This document shows, piece by piece, positions 14,715 through 22,250 of a stretch of DNA of 22,590 nt. A program made the position numbers and the translations under genes. How positions within the stretch are numbered: the first letter of the stretch is position 1; every line of letters begins with the position of its first letter. The notes under the pieces were generated by a model. It was not told where the DNA came from. It was given only the letters and a program-made list of their open reading frames with translations, and ran no database searches. Origin of the DNA: CAZKUN01 sp964555935 (GTDB lineage: Bacteria; Armatimonadota; Zipacnadia; Zipacnadales; VGFC01); contig CAZKUN010000149.1 of the NCBI GenBank assembly GCA_964555935.1, positions 1 to 22,590 of the forward strand. Reading direction: 5' to 3'.

Positions 14715-16214
14715 ATGTCCGATCAGGTCAGAGTTCGTTTCGCACCGTCTCCCACGGGAAGTCTCCACGTCGGTCACGCTCATACCGCGCTGTTCAATTG
14801 GCTTTTCGCCAGGCATCACGGCGGCAGCATGATTCTCCGGATCGAGGACACGGACGAGGTCCGTTCGACCGAGCAATCGATGAACGCCATCTATAGCGGC
14901 CTCAAGTGGCTCGGCATCGACTGGGACGAGGGCCCCGACGTGGGCGGCCCGCACGCTCCGTACATTCAGTCCGAGCGCCTCGATATCTACAACGGGTACT
15001 ACGATCAGTTGCTCGAGAGCGGTCGCGCGTACCGCTGCTACTGCACTCCCGAGGAGCTTGAAGAGCGGCGCGAAGTCATGCGCGCGAGGGGTCTGCCGCC
15101 GCGCTACGACAACCGCTGTCGCAATCTTGGCGACGACGAGCGTAAGACGTTTGAGGACGAGGGCCGCGAGGCCGCTGTGCGCTTCGCCATGAAGGATGTC
15201 GGCTCCACGGTTATCAAGGACATCATCCGCGGCGACGTGGCTCACGACAACTCGCTGCTGGGCGACTTGATCATTCGCAAGACGTCCGGATTCCCCACGT
15301 ATCACTTCAGCGTGGTCTGCGATGACCACCTGATGGACGTCACGCACATCATTCGCGGCGAGGACCATATCGCCAACACGATCGCCCACATGCAACTCCA
15401 GGAAGCGCTTGGCTTCGGGACGCCGCAGTACGCGCACCTGGGCCTGTTGCTGGGCATGGATCGGCAGAAGCTCTCCAGCCGCCATGGGGCGGTGGACCTG
15501 GCCGAGTACGAAGAGATGGGCATGCTGCCTCAGGCGATGGTGAACTTCTTCGCGCTGCTGGGCTGGTCGACCGGTAACGAGGAGGAAGTGCTCGCGGTTG
15601 AGGAGATCGTCAGTCGGTTCGACCTGGACCGTGTGAGCAAGTCGCCGAGCGTTTTCGATTTGGAGAAGTGCGAGTGGCTGAATGGTCAGCAGATCCGCAT
15701 CGCGCCGATGCAGCAGCTCGTTGGGCTGATCCACCCGATGCTCGTCGAGGCAGGGCTCATCGAAGCCGAACTCACCCAGGAGCGTCGCGAGTGGCTCTGC
15801 AAGGTCATCGATCTGATGCGCGACCGGATGCGGACGCTGAAAGTGCTCGCCAACTGGGCGTCCTACTTCTTCACTGATGACTTCGAGTACGAGGAGCGCG
15901 CGCGCAAGAAATGGCTGCGCAAGGAGGCGACCCCCGCTACGCTCGACAAGCTTGCGGAGGATCTCGGAGCGCTGACGGACTGGAACGAGCAGAGCCTCGA
16001 AGCCGCCGTGCGTGGCGTTGCCGAGGCGCTGGAAGTCGGCGGCGGGAAAGCCATCCACCCGTGTCGCGCGGCTGTCTCAGGCACGACGGTCGGTCCGAGC
16101 CTGTTCCACATGCTCGAGTTGCTCCCGCAGGACACGGTGGTGGCTCGCGTGAAGCGGACGGCTGAAATGTGCCGCGCGGGCGCGTTTGATGAGCCCGGTC
16201 CGGAGCAGGTGTAG
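14715..16214 (+). CDS. gltX: Glutamyl-tRNA synthetase
   Basis: 499 residues, the usual length for bacterial GluRS. It charges tRNA-Glu (and possibly tRNA-Gln if the genome lacks GlnRS) with glutamate using ATP in the cytoplasm. The N-terminus RVRFAPSPTGSLHVGHAHTALFN contains the HIGH signature as HVGH (18-21). LRIEDTD follows at about 42-48, with CYC then NRC, which fit the zinc-binding pattern seen in part of the family. The second signature is KLSSR (about 252-256), a variant of KMSKS/KLSKR followed by HGAV as usual. Start ATG 14715 matches the first conserved strand; the open frame upstream to 14601 has no homology, and the promoter supports the choice. The ribosome site is weak. The gene is followed by two hairpins before hisD. 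Confidence 0.97.
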   Translation: MSDQVRVRFAPSPTGSLHVGHAHTALFNWLFARHHGGSMILRIEDTDEVRSTEQSMNAIYSGLKWLGIDWDEGPDVGGPHAPYIQSERLDIYNGYYDQLLESGRAYRCYCTPEELEERREVMRARGLPPRYDNRCRNLGDDERKTFEDEGREAAVRFAMKDVGSTVIKDIIRGDVAHDNSLLGDLIIRKTSGFPTYHFSVVCDDHLMDVTHIIRGEDHIANTIAHMQLQEALGFGTPQYAHLGLLLGMDRQKLSSRHGAVDLAEYEEMGMLPQAMVNFFALLGWSTGNEEEVLAVEEIVSRFDLDRVSKSPSVFDLEKCEWLNGQQIRIAPMQQLVGLIHPMLVEAGLIEAELTQERREWLCKVIDLMRDRMRTLKVLANWASYFFTDDFEYEERARKKWLRKEATPATLDKLAEDLGALTDWNEQSLEAAVRGVAEALEVGGGKAIHPCRAAVSGTTVGPSLFHMLELLPQDTVVARVKRTAEMCRAGAFDEPGPEQV

Positions 16215-16222
16215 TAACCCTT

Positions 16223-16278
16223 CGCCCCCGGGGGCGTACGCTGAACTGAGCAGATTGCGCGGGATCGCCCGCGTCTTT
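16223..16278 (+). terminator. Two hairpins after gltX, one followed by TCTTT
   Basis: First, a 14-base perfect palindrome CGCCCCCGGGGGCG (16223-16236). Second, CGCGGG (16258-16263) and CCCGCG (16268-16273) pair around the loop ATCG and are followed by TCTTTAT. The latter resembles a weak intrinsic terminator for gltX, so hisD may need its own promoter between the hairpin and 16302, which I cannot identify. Confidence 0.5.
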
Positions 16279-16301
16279 ATCGATCGAAAGGAAGAGAACT
16301 C

Positions 16302-17641
16302 ATGTCGGTTGTCAAGGTAGAGAGACTCAACNNNNNNNNNNTGCCCGCGTGATTGCCCTGGATATCTCCCCCGAGCGCCGTCGCGATATCATGCAGCGCT
16401 CCATGGATGACGTGACCGATGTTTTCGGCGACGTGCGCGATACGGTCCTGGACATCCGCGACCGTGGCGACATCGTCAGCGTCGATCACTATCGCAAGCT
16501 GAAGGAAGACATCACCGACGCCGACATCCGCGCCACCGACGAGGAGATCGCGGATGCGTACAAGACCGTCGATCAGGAGGTTGTCGACGCGCTGAAGTTC
16601 GCGGCCGAGAACATCCGCAAGTTTCACGCGGCCCAGCTCGAGCGCGAGATGTGGTCGATCGAGGTACTGCCGGGCGTCCTGGCCGGTCAGATGGTGCGCC
16701 CGCTCGACTCCGTCGGGTGCTATGTTCCCGGTCGCGAGGCGACCTATCCCTCCAGCGTTCTCATGACCATCCTCCCGGCGAAGGTCGCCGGGGTCGAGAA
16801 GGTATACGCCGCCACGCCGCCTGGTGACGGCATGAAGGCCAATCCGGCGACGCTGGTCGCCGCCGACATTGCTGAGTGTGATGGAGTCTTCAAGATCGGC
16901 GGCCCGTGGGGCGTCGGCAGCCTGGCCTACGGCACGGGCGTCGTGCCGAAGGTCGACAAGATCGTCGGCCCCGGCAACAAGTACGTCACCGCCGCCAAGA
17001 TGGCCGTGTTCGGCATCGTTGATATTGACTCTCCCGCCGGCCCGAGCGAGATCCTCATACTAGCTGACGAAACCGCCAATCCCGACTGGCTCGCGATTGA
17101 CTACCTATCCCAAGTCGAGCACGACAAGGACGCCGCCAGCGTCCTCGTCACGGCCGATGCCAACCTCGCGCAGGCGGTGTGCGACAAGATCAACGCCGAG
17201 TTCGCCACGCTCCCGCGCACGGACTACATCGGACCGGCGCTCGAGAACAACTCAGCTATCTTCGTGACGGATACGTTTGAGGAAGCGATCGAGTTCACCA
17301 ACGAGTACGCCGCCGAGCACTTGGAGATTGTCACCAAGGAACCCGTGTCGGTTCTGCCGAAGATCAAACACGCGGGGTCGATCTTCCTTGGCCCATACGC
17401 GCCCGTCCCGGTCGGCGACTATGCCTCCGGCACGAACCACGTCCTGCCGACGGGGCAGTGCGCGCGCATGTTCAACGGTCTGGCAACCGACGACTTTGTT
17501 AAGCGGCCGACCTTCCAGCTCGTCTCGAAGGAGGGCTTGGAGACCCTCGCTCCCGCGGTCATGACCATCGCGACCGCCGAGGGCCTTCCGCTCCACCGCG
17601 AGACGGTCCGCCGTCGCCTGGAGGGCGGCCAGGAGGAGTAA
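16302..17641 (+). CDS. hisD: Histidinol dehydrogenase, interrupted by a 10-N assembly gap
   Basis: Oxidises L-histidinol to L-histidine in two NAD-dependent steps, the last step of histidine synthesis. ATG 16302 has AAGGA (16288-16292) upstream and encodes ten residues before the N run at 16332-16341. The frame then resumes at 16343 with 432 residues, so as written the reading frame breaks at the gap. Visible motifs include GCYVPG and YPSSVLM, KIVGPGNKYVTAAKM and DSPAGPSEILI. Zinc ligands match: Gln (codon 17111) and His (17120) of QVEH, Asp (17417), and His (17594) in EGLPLHRE. The catalytic Glu-His pair is at 17315-17320. The GGPWG variant in place of GGAQA, and TAAKM, resemble archaeal-type HisD. 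Other his genes are absent nearby. The 3' end carries the ribosome site of the next gene. Confidence 0.93.
16332..16341. other. Assembly gap (10 N)
   Basis: Ten consecutive N inside the 5' end of hisD. Reading from ATG 16302 with exactly 10 unknown bases puts the downstream sequence out of frame and meets TGA at 16350. If the gene is intact, the true number of missing bases must leave remainder 2 on division by 3 (for example 8, 11 or 14), so the 10 N are probably a placeholder. Confidence 0.95.
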
Positions 17642-17646
17642 TCCTG

Positions 17647-20547
17647 GTGAGAACCCTGGCGATTCTGGCTGGACTCATGATGCTTATCGGCTCCGCGGCG
17701 ACCTCTGCCGCGGAGTCTTTGCTTGCGAATGGTGGTTTCGTGGATGGCGCCGACGGCTGGGACATCCCCGAAGGGCTGGGGACCGACGCGGGCTATGCCG
17801 ATGACGAAGGCTATGGCGCGGCAGGCAGTCTTCGCCTGAAACAAGACGGCGAGAAGCCCGCCGAGTTCGTCGAGCAGGTGGTGACATGCGAGCCAAACAC
17901 CGAATACGTTCTCGCCGCCTGGCTGAAGTGTGATGGGCTGGAGGCGGCCGTGCAGATCGTCACCAGCGACGGTGGTCGCGAATCTGTCATCTCGCAAATC
18001 AGCGCGGGCGAAGCCCAATGGCAAGAGCACAGCGCGCGGTTCAATAGCGGCCGTCTGACCGAGGTCACCGTGCGACTCGTTCCGCACGTCGGGCAGGACG
18101 CGGGGTCGGGGCAGGTCTGGGTCGATGATGTGCGGGTGGTGTTGACCGACGAATACGATGGCGGCGTCGCGCCCAGGGGCGGCTACGCGGGCGATCCCCC
18201 CGGGGAGAACATCGCGCTGGGCAGGCCGTATACTCTCGCGCCAAAGCCCGCGTATAGCTACAGCACCGACGAGGACGATGCGATCCAACTCACCGATGGC
18301 GAGTACACGGTAGGCTACTTCTGGACGCAGACGACTACGGTCGGCTGGCAGAACACGCAGTACGCCGACATCACCATCGATCTGGGCGAGGTGAAGCCGA
18401 TCGTTGGGTGCTCCTTCAATACGGCGGCCGGCGTTGCGGGAGTCGCGTGGCCGGCGACCATCACCATCCTCGCCAGCGATGACGGCCAGGATTGGTACAG
18501 CGGCGGCGATCTGATCGCACTCTCCGCGATCCACGGACTCCCGACGCCTGAGCCGTACACGACGCACCGCTTCGTCACTGATGCCCTTCAATTGCATGGG
18601 CGCTACTTCCGCCTGATGGCCGCCCCGTCAGGCGGTTTCCTTTTCTGCGATGAGATCGAGGTCTACGAGGGCACGCAGGACATGCTGGCTCTGGATCTCG
18701 GCGACGTCGTAACCGATCCCGCGGAGGCCGCGCTCCATGAGCGAGTCGCAGGCGCGGTGCGCAAGCGACTTCTGCTCGACATCGCGGCGCTGAAGGACGA
18801 GGCGGCGCAGGAAGGCGTTTCGGCGGAGACGCACGAGTGGGCGCTGGCGAAAGCCGACGGCTTCACAGCGGCGGCCATGGAAGACCTCGGCGAGTTCCCG
18901 GCTGATTGGCGCGCCGTGCACCCGCTCACGCCGCTGCACGCGGAGATCTACCGGGCGCGCGCTCGCGTGAAGCGGGACCTAGGCGCGACTGAGTGGACGG
19001 TCTGGACAAATCCGCGATACGATCTGTTCGGGCCGACCGATCTGCCGGAGGACGATGCGGATCCATCCATCGAGGTCGATGTGATGCGCGGGGAGTACCG
19101 GGCGGCGACGGTCAATATCACGAATATGAGCGATGAGGATGCCTATCTCGACGTAGGGATCGAACGACCGACGGGAACGCACTATCCCGGCGTCCACCAG
19201 GTCGAGTGGATCGAGACGCAGGCGGGCATTCCCGTACCCGATGCGCTGCCGATCGCCCTCGATATCGGGGCCGAGGGCGCGAGAGTTCACGTGCCCGCCG
19301 GCATGACCCGGCAGATCTGGTTCTCGTTTGATGGCGGCGACACCGAGACCGGCACCTACTCGGGCGAGCTGTACATCTACGGCGAGGGCAGGCCGGGCAT
19401 CGACATCGCCGTGCCCACTCGCATCACCGTCCATGATCTCCAACTCCCCGAGAAGCTCCACTGCAGCCTGGGGATGTGGGACTACTCGTGCGCCAAGGGC
19501 TACGACATGACCGAGGGCAACGTCGACGCTGCCATCGTAAACATGCAGGAGCACTTTGTCGACACGCCCTGGTTGTCGAGCGGCTGCGTTGCTTGGCCTG
19601 ATGGTTTCGACGCCGAAGGGAACATGGTGGGCGAACTGGATTTTGAGCGCTTCGACTCGTGGATCGCCGACTGGCGGGATGCGACGAACTACGCGATATT
19701 CCTCTCCGTCAACCGGTCGATTCGTGGCGTCGGCATTGAAGATGAGCGCTTCGGGCGCGCCATCGAGCAGTGGATGAACGCGTGGGTGGCTCACTGCCGG
19801 GAGATTGAGGTCGACCCATCGCAGCTTCTGCTGCTGCTCGTGGACGAACCTCATGCCTTGGAACAGGACGAGATCATCATCGCCTGGGCGAACGCGATCA
19901 AGTCCGCCGAGCCCGAGGTCGTCATTTGGGAGGACCCGACGTACAAGCAACCGGATGTCGAGGCCAATCTGGAAATGCTGTCGGTGAGTGACGTGCTCTG
20001 CCCGAACTTGGGTATCTTCGGTGCGGGCACGGATGACTCCCGGAGGCTGTACCTCGACTTGTTGGCAGAGGGGAAGGAGCTGTGGTTCTACCAGTGCAGC
20101 GGCCCGGCCAAGACGCATGACCCCTATTACTACCACCGGCTGCAGAGCTGGTACTCGTTCAAGTACGGGGCGACTGGGCAGGGGTTCTGGGCGTACGCGG
20201 ATGCGTCGCGCGCGGGCACGAGTTGGAACGAGCTTCGCGCCGGCCGGGCGTGTTTCACGCCGATCTATATCGAGCCTGACGCCATTACGGATGGCAAGCA
20301 CATGGAGGCGATCCGCGAGGGCTTGGAGGACTACGAGATTCTCTACATGCTTCGCGAGCATGCCGACAAGCTTGAGGACGACGGCAAACAGAAACGCGCC
20401 GACGCGGCGCGGAAACTGCTCGCGGATGCGATCGACGCGGTCTGCGGCGAGGGCTACAGCCCGGCTGAAATCCCGTGGACGCGAGACAAGGACCGGACTG
20501 TTGCAGATACGTGGCGCGTGAAGATCCTCGAGGAACTGACCCGGTAG
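17647..20547 (+). CDS. Secreted GH123/DUF4091-type glycoside hydrolase with CBM-like and F5/8C domains
   Basis: 966 residues. Start GTG 17647 has AGGAGG (17631-17636) ten bases upstream, inside the end of hisD, and the first 22 residues form a signal peptide (cleavage near SAAES). Residues 25-165 look like a CBM4/9-type beta-sandwich (LLANGGF-x-DGADGWD start, GSGQVWVDDVRVV end). Residues 186-345 look like an F5/8-type C (discoidin) domain: ENIALGRPYTL, then ITIDLGEVKPIVG, then YFRLMAAPSGGFLFCDEIEVYEG. A helical linker follows. The last part (about 550-910) matches DUF4091/GH123: YYHRLQSWYSFKYGATGQGFW and the end motif REGLEDYEILYML. A catalytic Asp-Glu pair, as in GH123 N-acetylgalactosaminidases, is visible at VDEP (D733-E734). 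Substrate is inferred. A terminator hairpin follows the stop. Confidence 0.82.
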   Translation: MRTLAILAGLMMLIGSAATSAAESLLANGGFVDGADGWDIPEGLGTDAGYADDEGYGAAGSLRLKQDGEKPAEFVEQVVTCEPNTEYVLAAWLKCDGLEAAVQIVTSDGGRESVISQISAGEAQWQEHSARFNSGRLTEVTVRLVPHVGQDAGSGQVWVDDVRVVLTDEYDGGVAPRGGYAGDPPGENIALGRPYTLAPKPAYSYSTDEDDAIQLTDGEYTVGYFWTQTTTVGWQNTQYADITIDLGEVKPIVGCSFNTAAGVAGVAWPATITILASDDGQDWYSGGDLIALSAIHGLPTPEPYTTHRFVTDALQLHGRYFRLMAAPSGGFLFCDEIEVYEGTQDMLALDLGDVVTDPAEAALHERVAGAVRKRLLLDIAALKDEAAQEGVSAETHEWALAKADGFTAAAMEDLGEFPADWRAVHPLTPLHAEIYRARARVKRDLGATEWTVWTNPRYDLFGPTDLPEDDADPSIEVDVMRGEYRAATVNITNMSDEDAYLDVGIERPTGTHYPGVHQVEWIETQAGIPVPDALPIALDIGAEGARVHVPAGMTRQIWFSFDGGDTETGTYSGELYIYGEGRPGIDIAVPTRITVHDLQLPEKLHCSLGMWDYSCAKGYDMTEGNVDAAIVNMQEHFVDTPWLSSGCVAWPDGFDAEGNMVGELDFERFDSWIADWRDATNYAIFLSVNRSIRGVGIEDERFGRAIEQWMNAWVAHCREIEVDPSQLLLLLVDEPHALEQDEIIIAWANAIKSAEPEVVIWEDPTYKQPDVEANLEMLSVSDVLCPNLGIFGAGTDDSRRLYLDLLAEGKELWFYQCSGPAKTHDPYYYHRLQSWYSFKYGATGQGFWAYADASRAGTSWNELRAGRACFTPIYIEPDAITDGKHMEAIREGLEDYEILYMLREHADKLEDDGKQKRADAARKLLADAIDAVCGEGYSPAEIPWTRDKDRTVADTWRVKILEELTR

Positions 20548-20553
20548 AACTGA

Positions 20554-20584
20554 ACGAGCGCCGGCCGCAGTGGCCGGCGCTCGT
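20554..20584. terminator. 13-bp perfect hairpin at a convergent junction
   Basis: ACGAGCGCCGGCC (20554-20566) pairs exactly with GGCCGGCGCTCGT (20572-20584) around the loop GCAGT. It sits between the glycosidase stop (20547) and the helicase stop (20606). AGGTTGTCTT follows on the plus strand, and moderately T-containing bases follow on the minus strand, so it probably terminates both genes. Confidence 0.75.
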
Positions 20585-20605
20585 AGGTTGTCTTAAGCTG
20601 TGTCT

Positions 20606-21856
20606 CTAACGCCGCGCGCCGCTTCGGCGAGACTTGCGTCCCCCACCGTACGACGGTCCTCCGCGCGCGCGCCGGGAGCGATACGATGTCGGGGTGCGCG
20701 CGCCACCCTTACCGGCGTTCGCCGTCGGCATCCCGTAGTCGAAACCCTCGACCTTCATGACCGAGATCGGCTTGCCCAGGACGCGCTCGATACCGTTCAC
20801 CGTCGCGTGGTCGTCCGCGGTCACGAGCGTGAGGGCGTCTCCCGTGCTTTGGGCGCGGCCCGTGCGGCCGATCCGGTGGATGTAGTCATCCACGGTGCCG
20901 GGCATGTCGAAGTTGATGACATGCGAGATCGACCGGACGTCGAGTCCCCGCGCCGCGATATCGGTCGCCACGAGGAGCTGGTAGCGGCCTGTCCGGAAGC
21001 CGTCGAGCGCCTGTTTGCGCTGGCCCTGGCTGCGGTTCGAGTGCAGAACAGTGGCCTTGTGCCCCGCGCGCTTGATCTGCGCTACGACGCGGTCGGCGCG
21101 GTGCTTCGTGCGGGTGAAGATGAGCACGGAGTCGGTGTCGGTCTGTGAGAGCAGCTTCAGCAGGAGCGGCGTCTTCTGCCGCTGGTCGACCGGGCAGAGC
21201 GTGTGCTCAACGGTGCAGGCGGGCTGCACGATGCCACACGCGATGCGTTCGGGCTTATACAGGATCTCCGACGCCAGTCGGTTCAGCTCGGAGGCGAAAG
21301 TCGCGGAGTACAGCATCGTCTGGCGGTCTTCCGGGACCTGGGCGATGATCCTGCGGACGTCAGGCAGGAAACCCATGTCCAGCATCCGGTCCGCCTCGTC
21401 GAGTACGAGCGTGTGCACGCCTCGCAGGTCCGCATTGCGGCGCTGCAGGTGGTCGAGCAAGCGTCCCGGGCAGGCGACGATGATCTCGGTGCCCCGGCGG
21501 AGCGCGTCGATCTGCGGCTGCATGCCGACGCCACCGTAGACGGTCGCTGACTTGATCTTGGTGAACTTCGCCAACTGCCTAGTTGCCTCGTGGATCTGCT
21601 CGGCCAACTCGCGCGTCGGCGTGACGATCAGCACTCGGGTGCGCCGGCGCTTATCGGGATCGTCGAGGAGCTTCTGGAGGATGGGCAGCACAAATGCTGC
21701 GGTCTTGCCGGTGCCCGTCTGGGCGGTGCCGACGATGTCGCGACCGTCGAGGCCTGGAGGAATTGCAGCCTCCTGAACCGGGGTCGCCTCTGTGAAGCCA
21801 GCCGCCTTGACGGCGCGCTGGAGACGGCTGTCCAACTGTAGTTCTGTGAATCTCAT
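20606..21856 (-). CDS. rhlE: DEAD-box ATP-dependent RNA helicase, RhlE type
   Basis: 416 residues. It unwinds RNA duplexes with ATP and likely serves ribosome assembly, mRNA decay or cold adaptation. All motifs are in place: the Q-motif region FTEATPVQEAAIP (21-33), AQTGTGKT (45-52), PTRELA (80-85), GG and PGR (109-110, 130-132), DEAD (153-156), SAT (184-186), ARGLD (302-306) and HRIGRTGR (327-334). Residues 375-416 are a basic, glycine- and arginine-rich tail, usual in RhlE-type RNA-binding ends. The start ATG 21856 fits the family N-terminus; the ribosome site is weak (GTAAAG). The nearest good promoter is about 280 bases upstream. Subfamily assignment rests on the domain layout and short tail. 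Confidence 0.93.
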   Translation of the reverse strand: MRFTELQLDSRLQRAVKAAGFTEATPVQEAAIPPGLDGRDIVGTAQTGTGKTAAFVLPILQKLLDDPDKRRRTRVLIVTPTRELAEQIHEATRQLAKFTKIKSATVYGGVGMQPQIDALRRGTEIIVACPGRLLDHLQRRNADLRGVHTLVLDEADRMLDMGFLPDVRRIIAQVPEDRQTMLYSATFASELNRLASEILYKPERIACGIVQPACTVEHTLCPVDQRQKTPLLLKLLSQTDTDSVLIFTRTKHRADRVVAQIKRAGHKATVLHSNRSQGQRKQALDGFRTGRYQLLVATDIAARGLDVRSISHVINFDMPGTVDDYIHRIGRTGRAQSTGDALTLVTADDHATVNGIERVLGKPISVMKVEGFDYGMPTANAGKGGARTPTSYRSRRARGGPSYGGGRKSRRSGARR

Positions 21857-22132
21857 GGTGTTTCTTTACTGCTTTCTGTTCGCCAGCTATCGATAGAGTT
21901 GAATCCGCGGGCGCACCGGCGTAGCTGGTCCAGATGCGTGGAGATATGCGCGCAAACGCGCAACCCCAGCGCATGCCGGGCGCGGATTAGCACTCTTCGA
22001 GTAGGGTCTATCCACTGTCAGGTAGGCTTGGAAGTACAACACGGGGGTACGAACCCAGGCCAGACGTCTTCTTACTGAACAGCATACTCAAAAGTGCCTG
22101 GGGAACGGTGTCCTGCTTGTTCCCTCCCACGG
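21857..22132 (-). promoter_or_regulatory. Probable long 5' leader of the helicase gene
   Basis: This stretch has no convincing gene. If the upstream promoter is real, it is the mRNA leader of the DEAD-box gene. Structured pieces, in transcript order, are GGGAAC pairing with GTTCCC near the 5' end (about 22104-22127), and TGCGCG pairing with CGCGCA around TTTG (21947-21962). It matches no riboswitch or RNA family I know. Long leaders are known for cold-induced helicase mRNAs such as csdA, so a temperature or autoregulatory role is possible. A separate small RNA is the alternative. Confidence 0.45.
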
Positions 22133-22161
22133 AGCATACCCCACTTCGTGAGGTTTGGCAA
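22133..22161 (-). promoter_or_regulatory. Sigma70-type promoter on the minus strand
   Basis: On the minus strand TTGCCA (22161-22156, five of six bases) is followed by a 17-base spacer and TATGCT (22138-22133, four of six bases). Transcription would begin near 22126 towards the helicase gene. It lies 90 bases after the stop of the partial gene at the window edge. Confidence 0.55.
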
Positions 22162-22250
22162 CACCAATTCCGCGCGAGGAGAATCTTGCGGCGCTGGCGG
22201 CAAGGTGACATGTCTCAGTTACCGCGCATCCCCAGCGCCCACTGTCGCCC

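Noticed and set aside
14706..16058. 450-residue open frame antisense to gltX
   Set aside because: The opposite strand is an unmistakable GluRS with both signatures; this frame has no motif and its ends do not fit a gene.
18979..20361. 460-residue open frame antisense to the glycosidase
   Set aside because: Repetitive arginine/valine composition, no domain, and the plus strand encodes an evident DUF4091 protein.
22035..22070. tRNA-like T-arm (GGGTTCGTACCCC on the minus strand)
   Set aside because: No acceptor stem, D-arm or anticodon arm can be built around it; it is also not a tmRNA end.
22008..22211. 67-residue frame, and 22088-22465 frame, on the minus strand
   Set aside because: No ribosome site, cysteine/serine-rich noise, and the second overlaps a better coding frame; the region fits a leader RNA.
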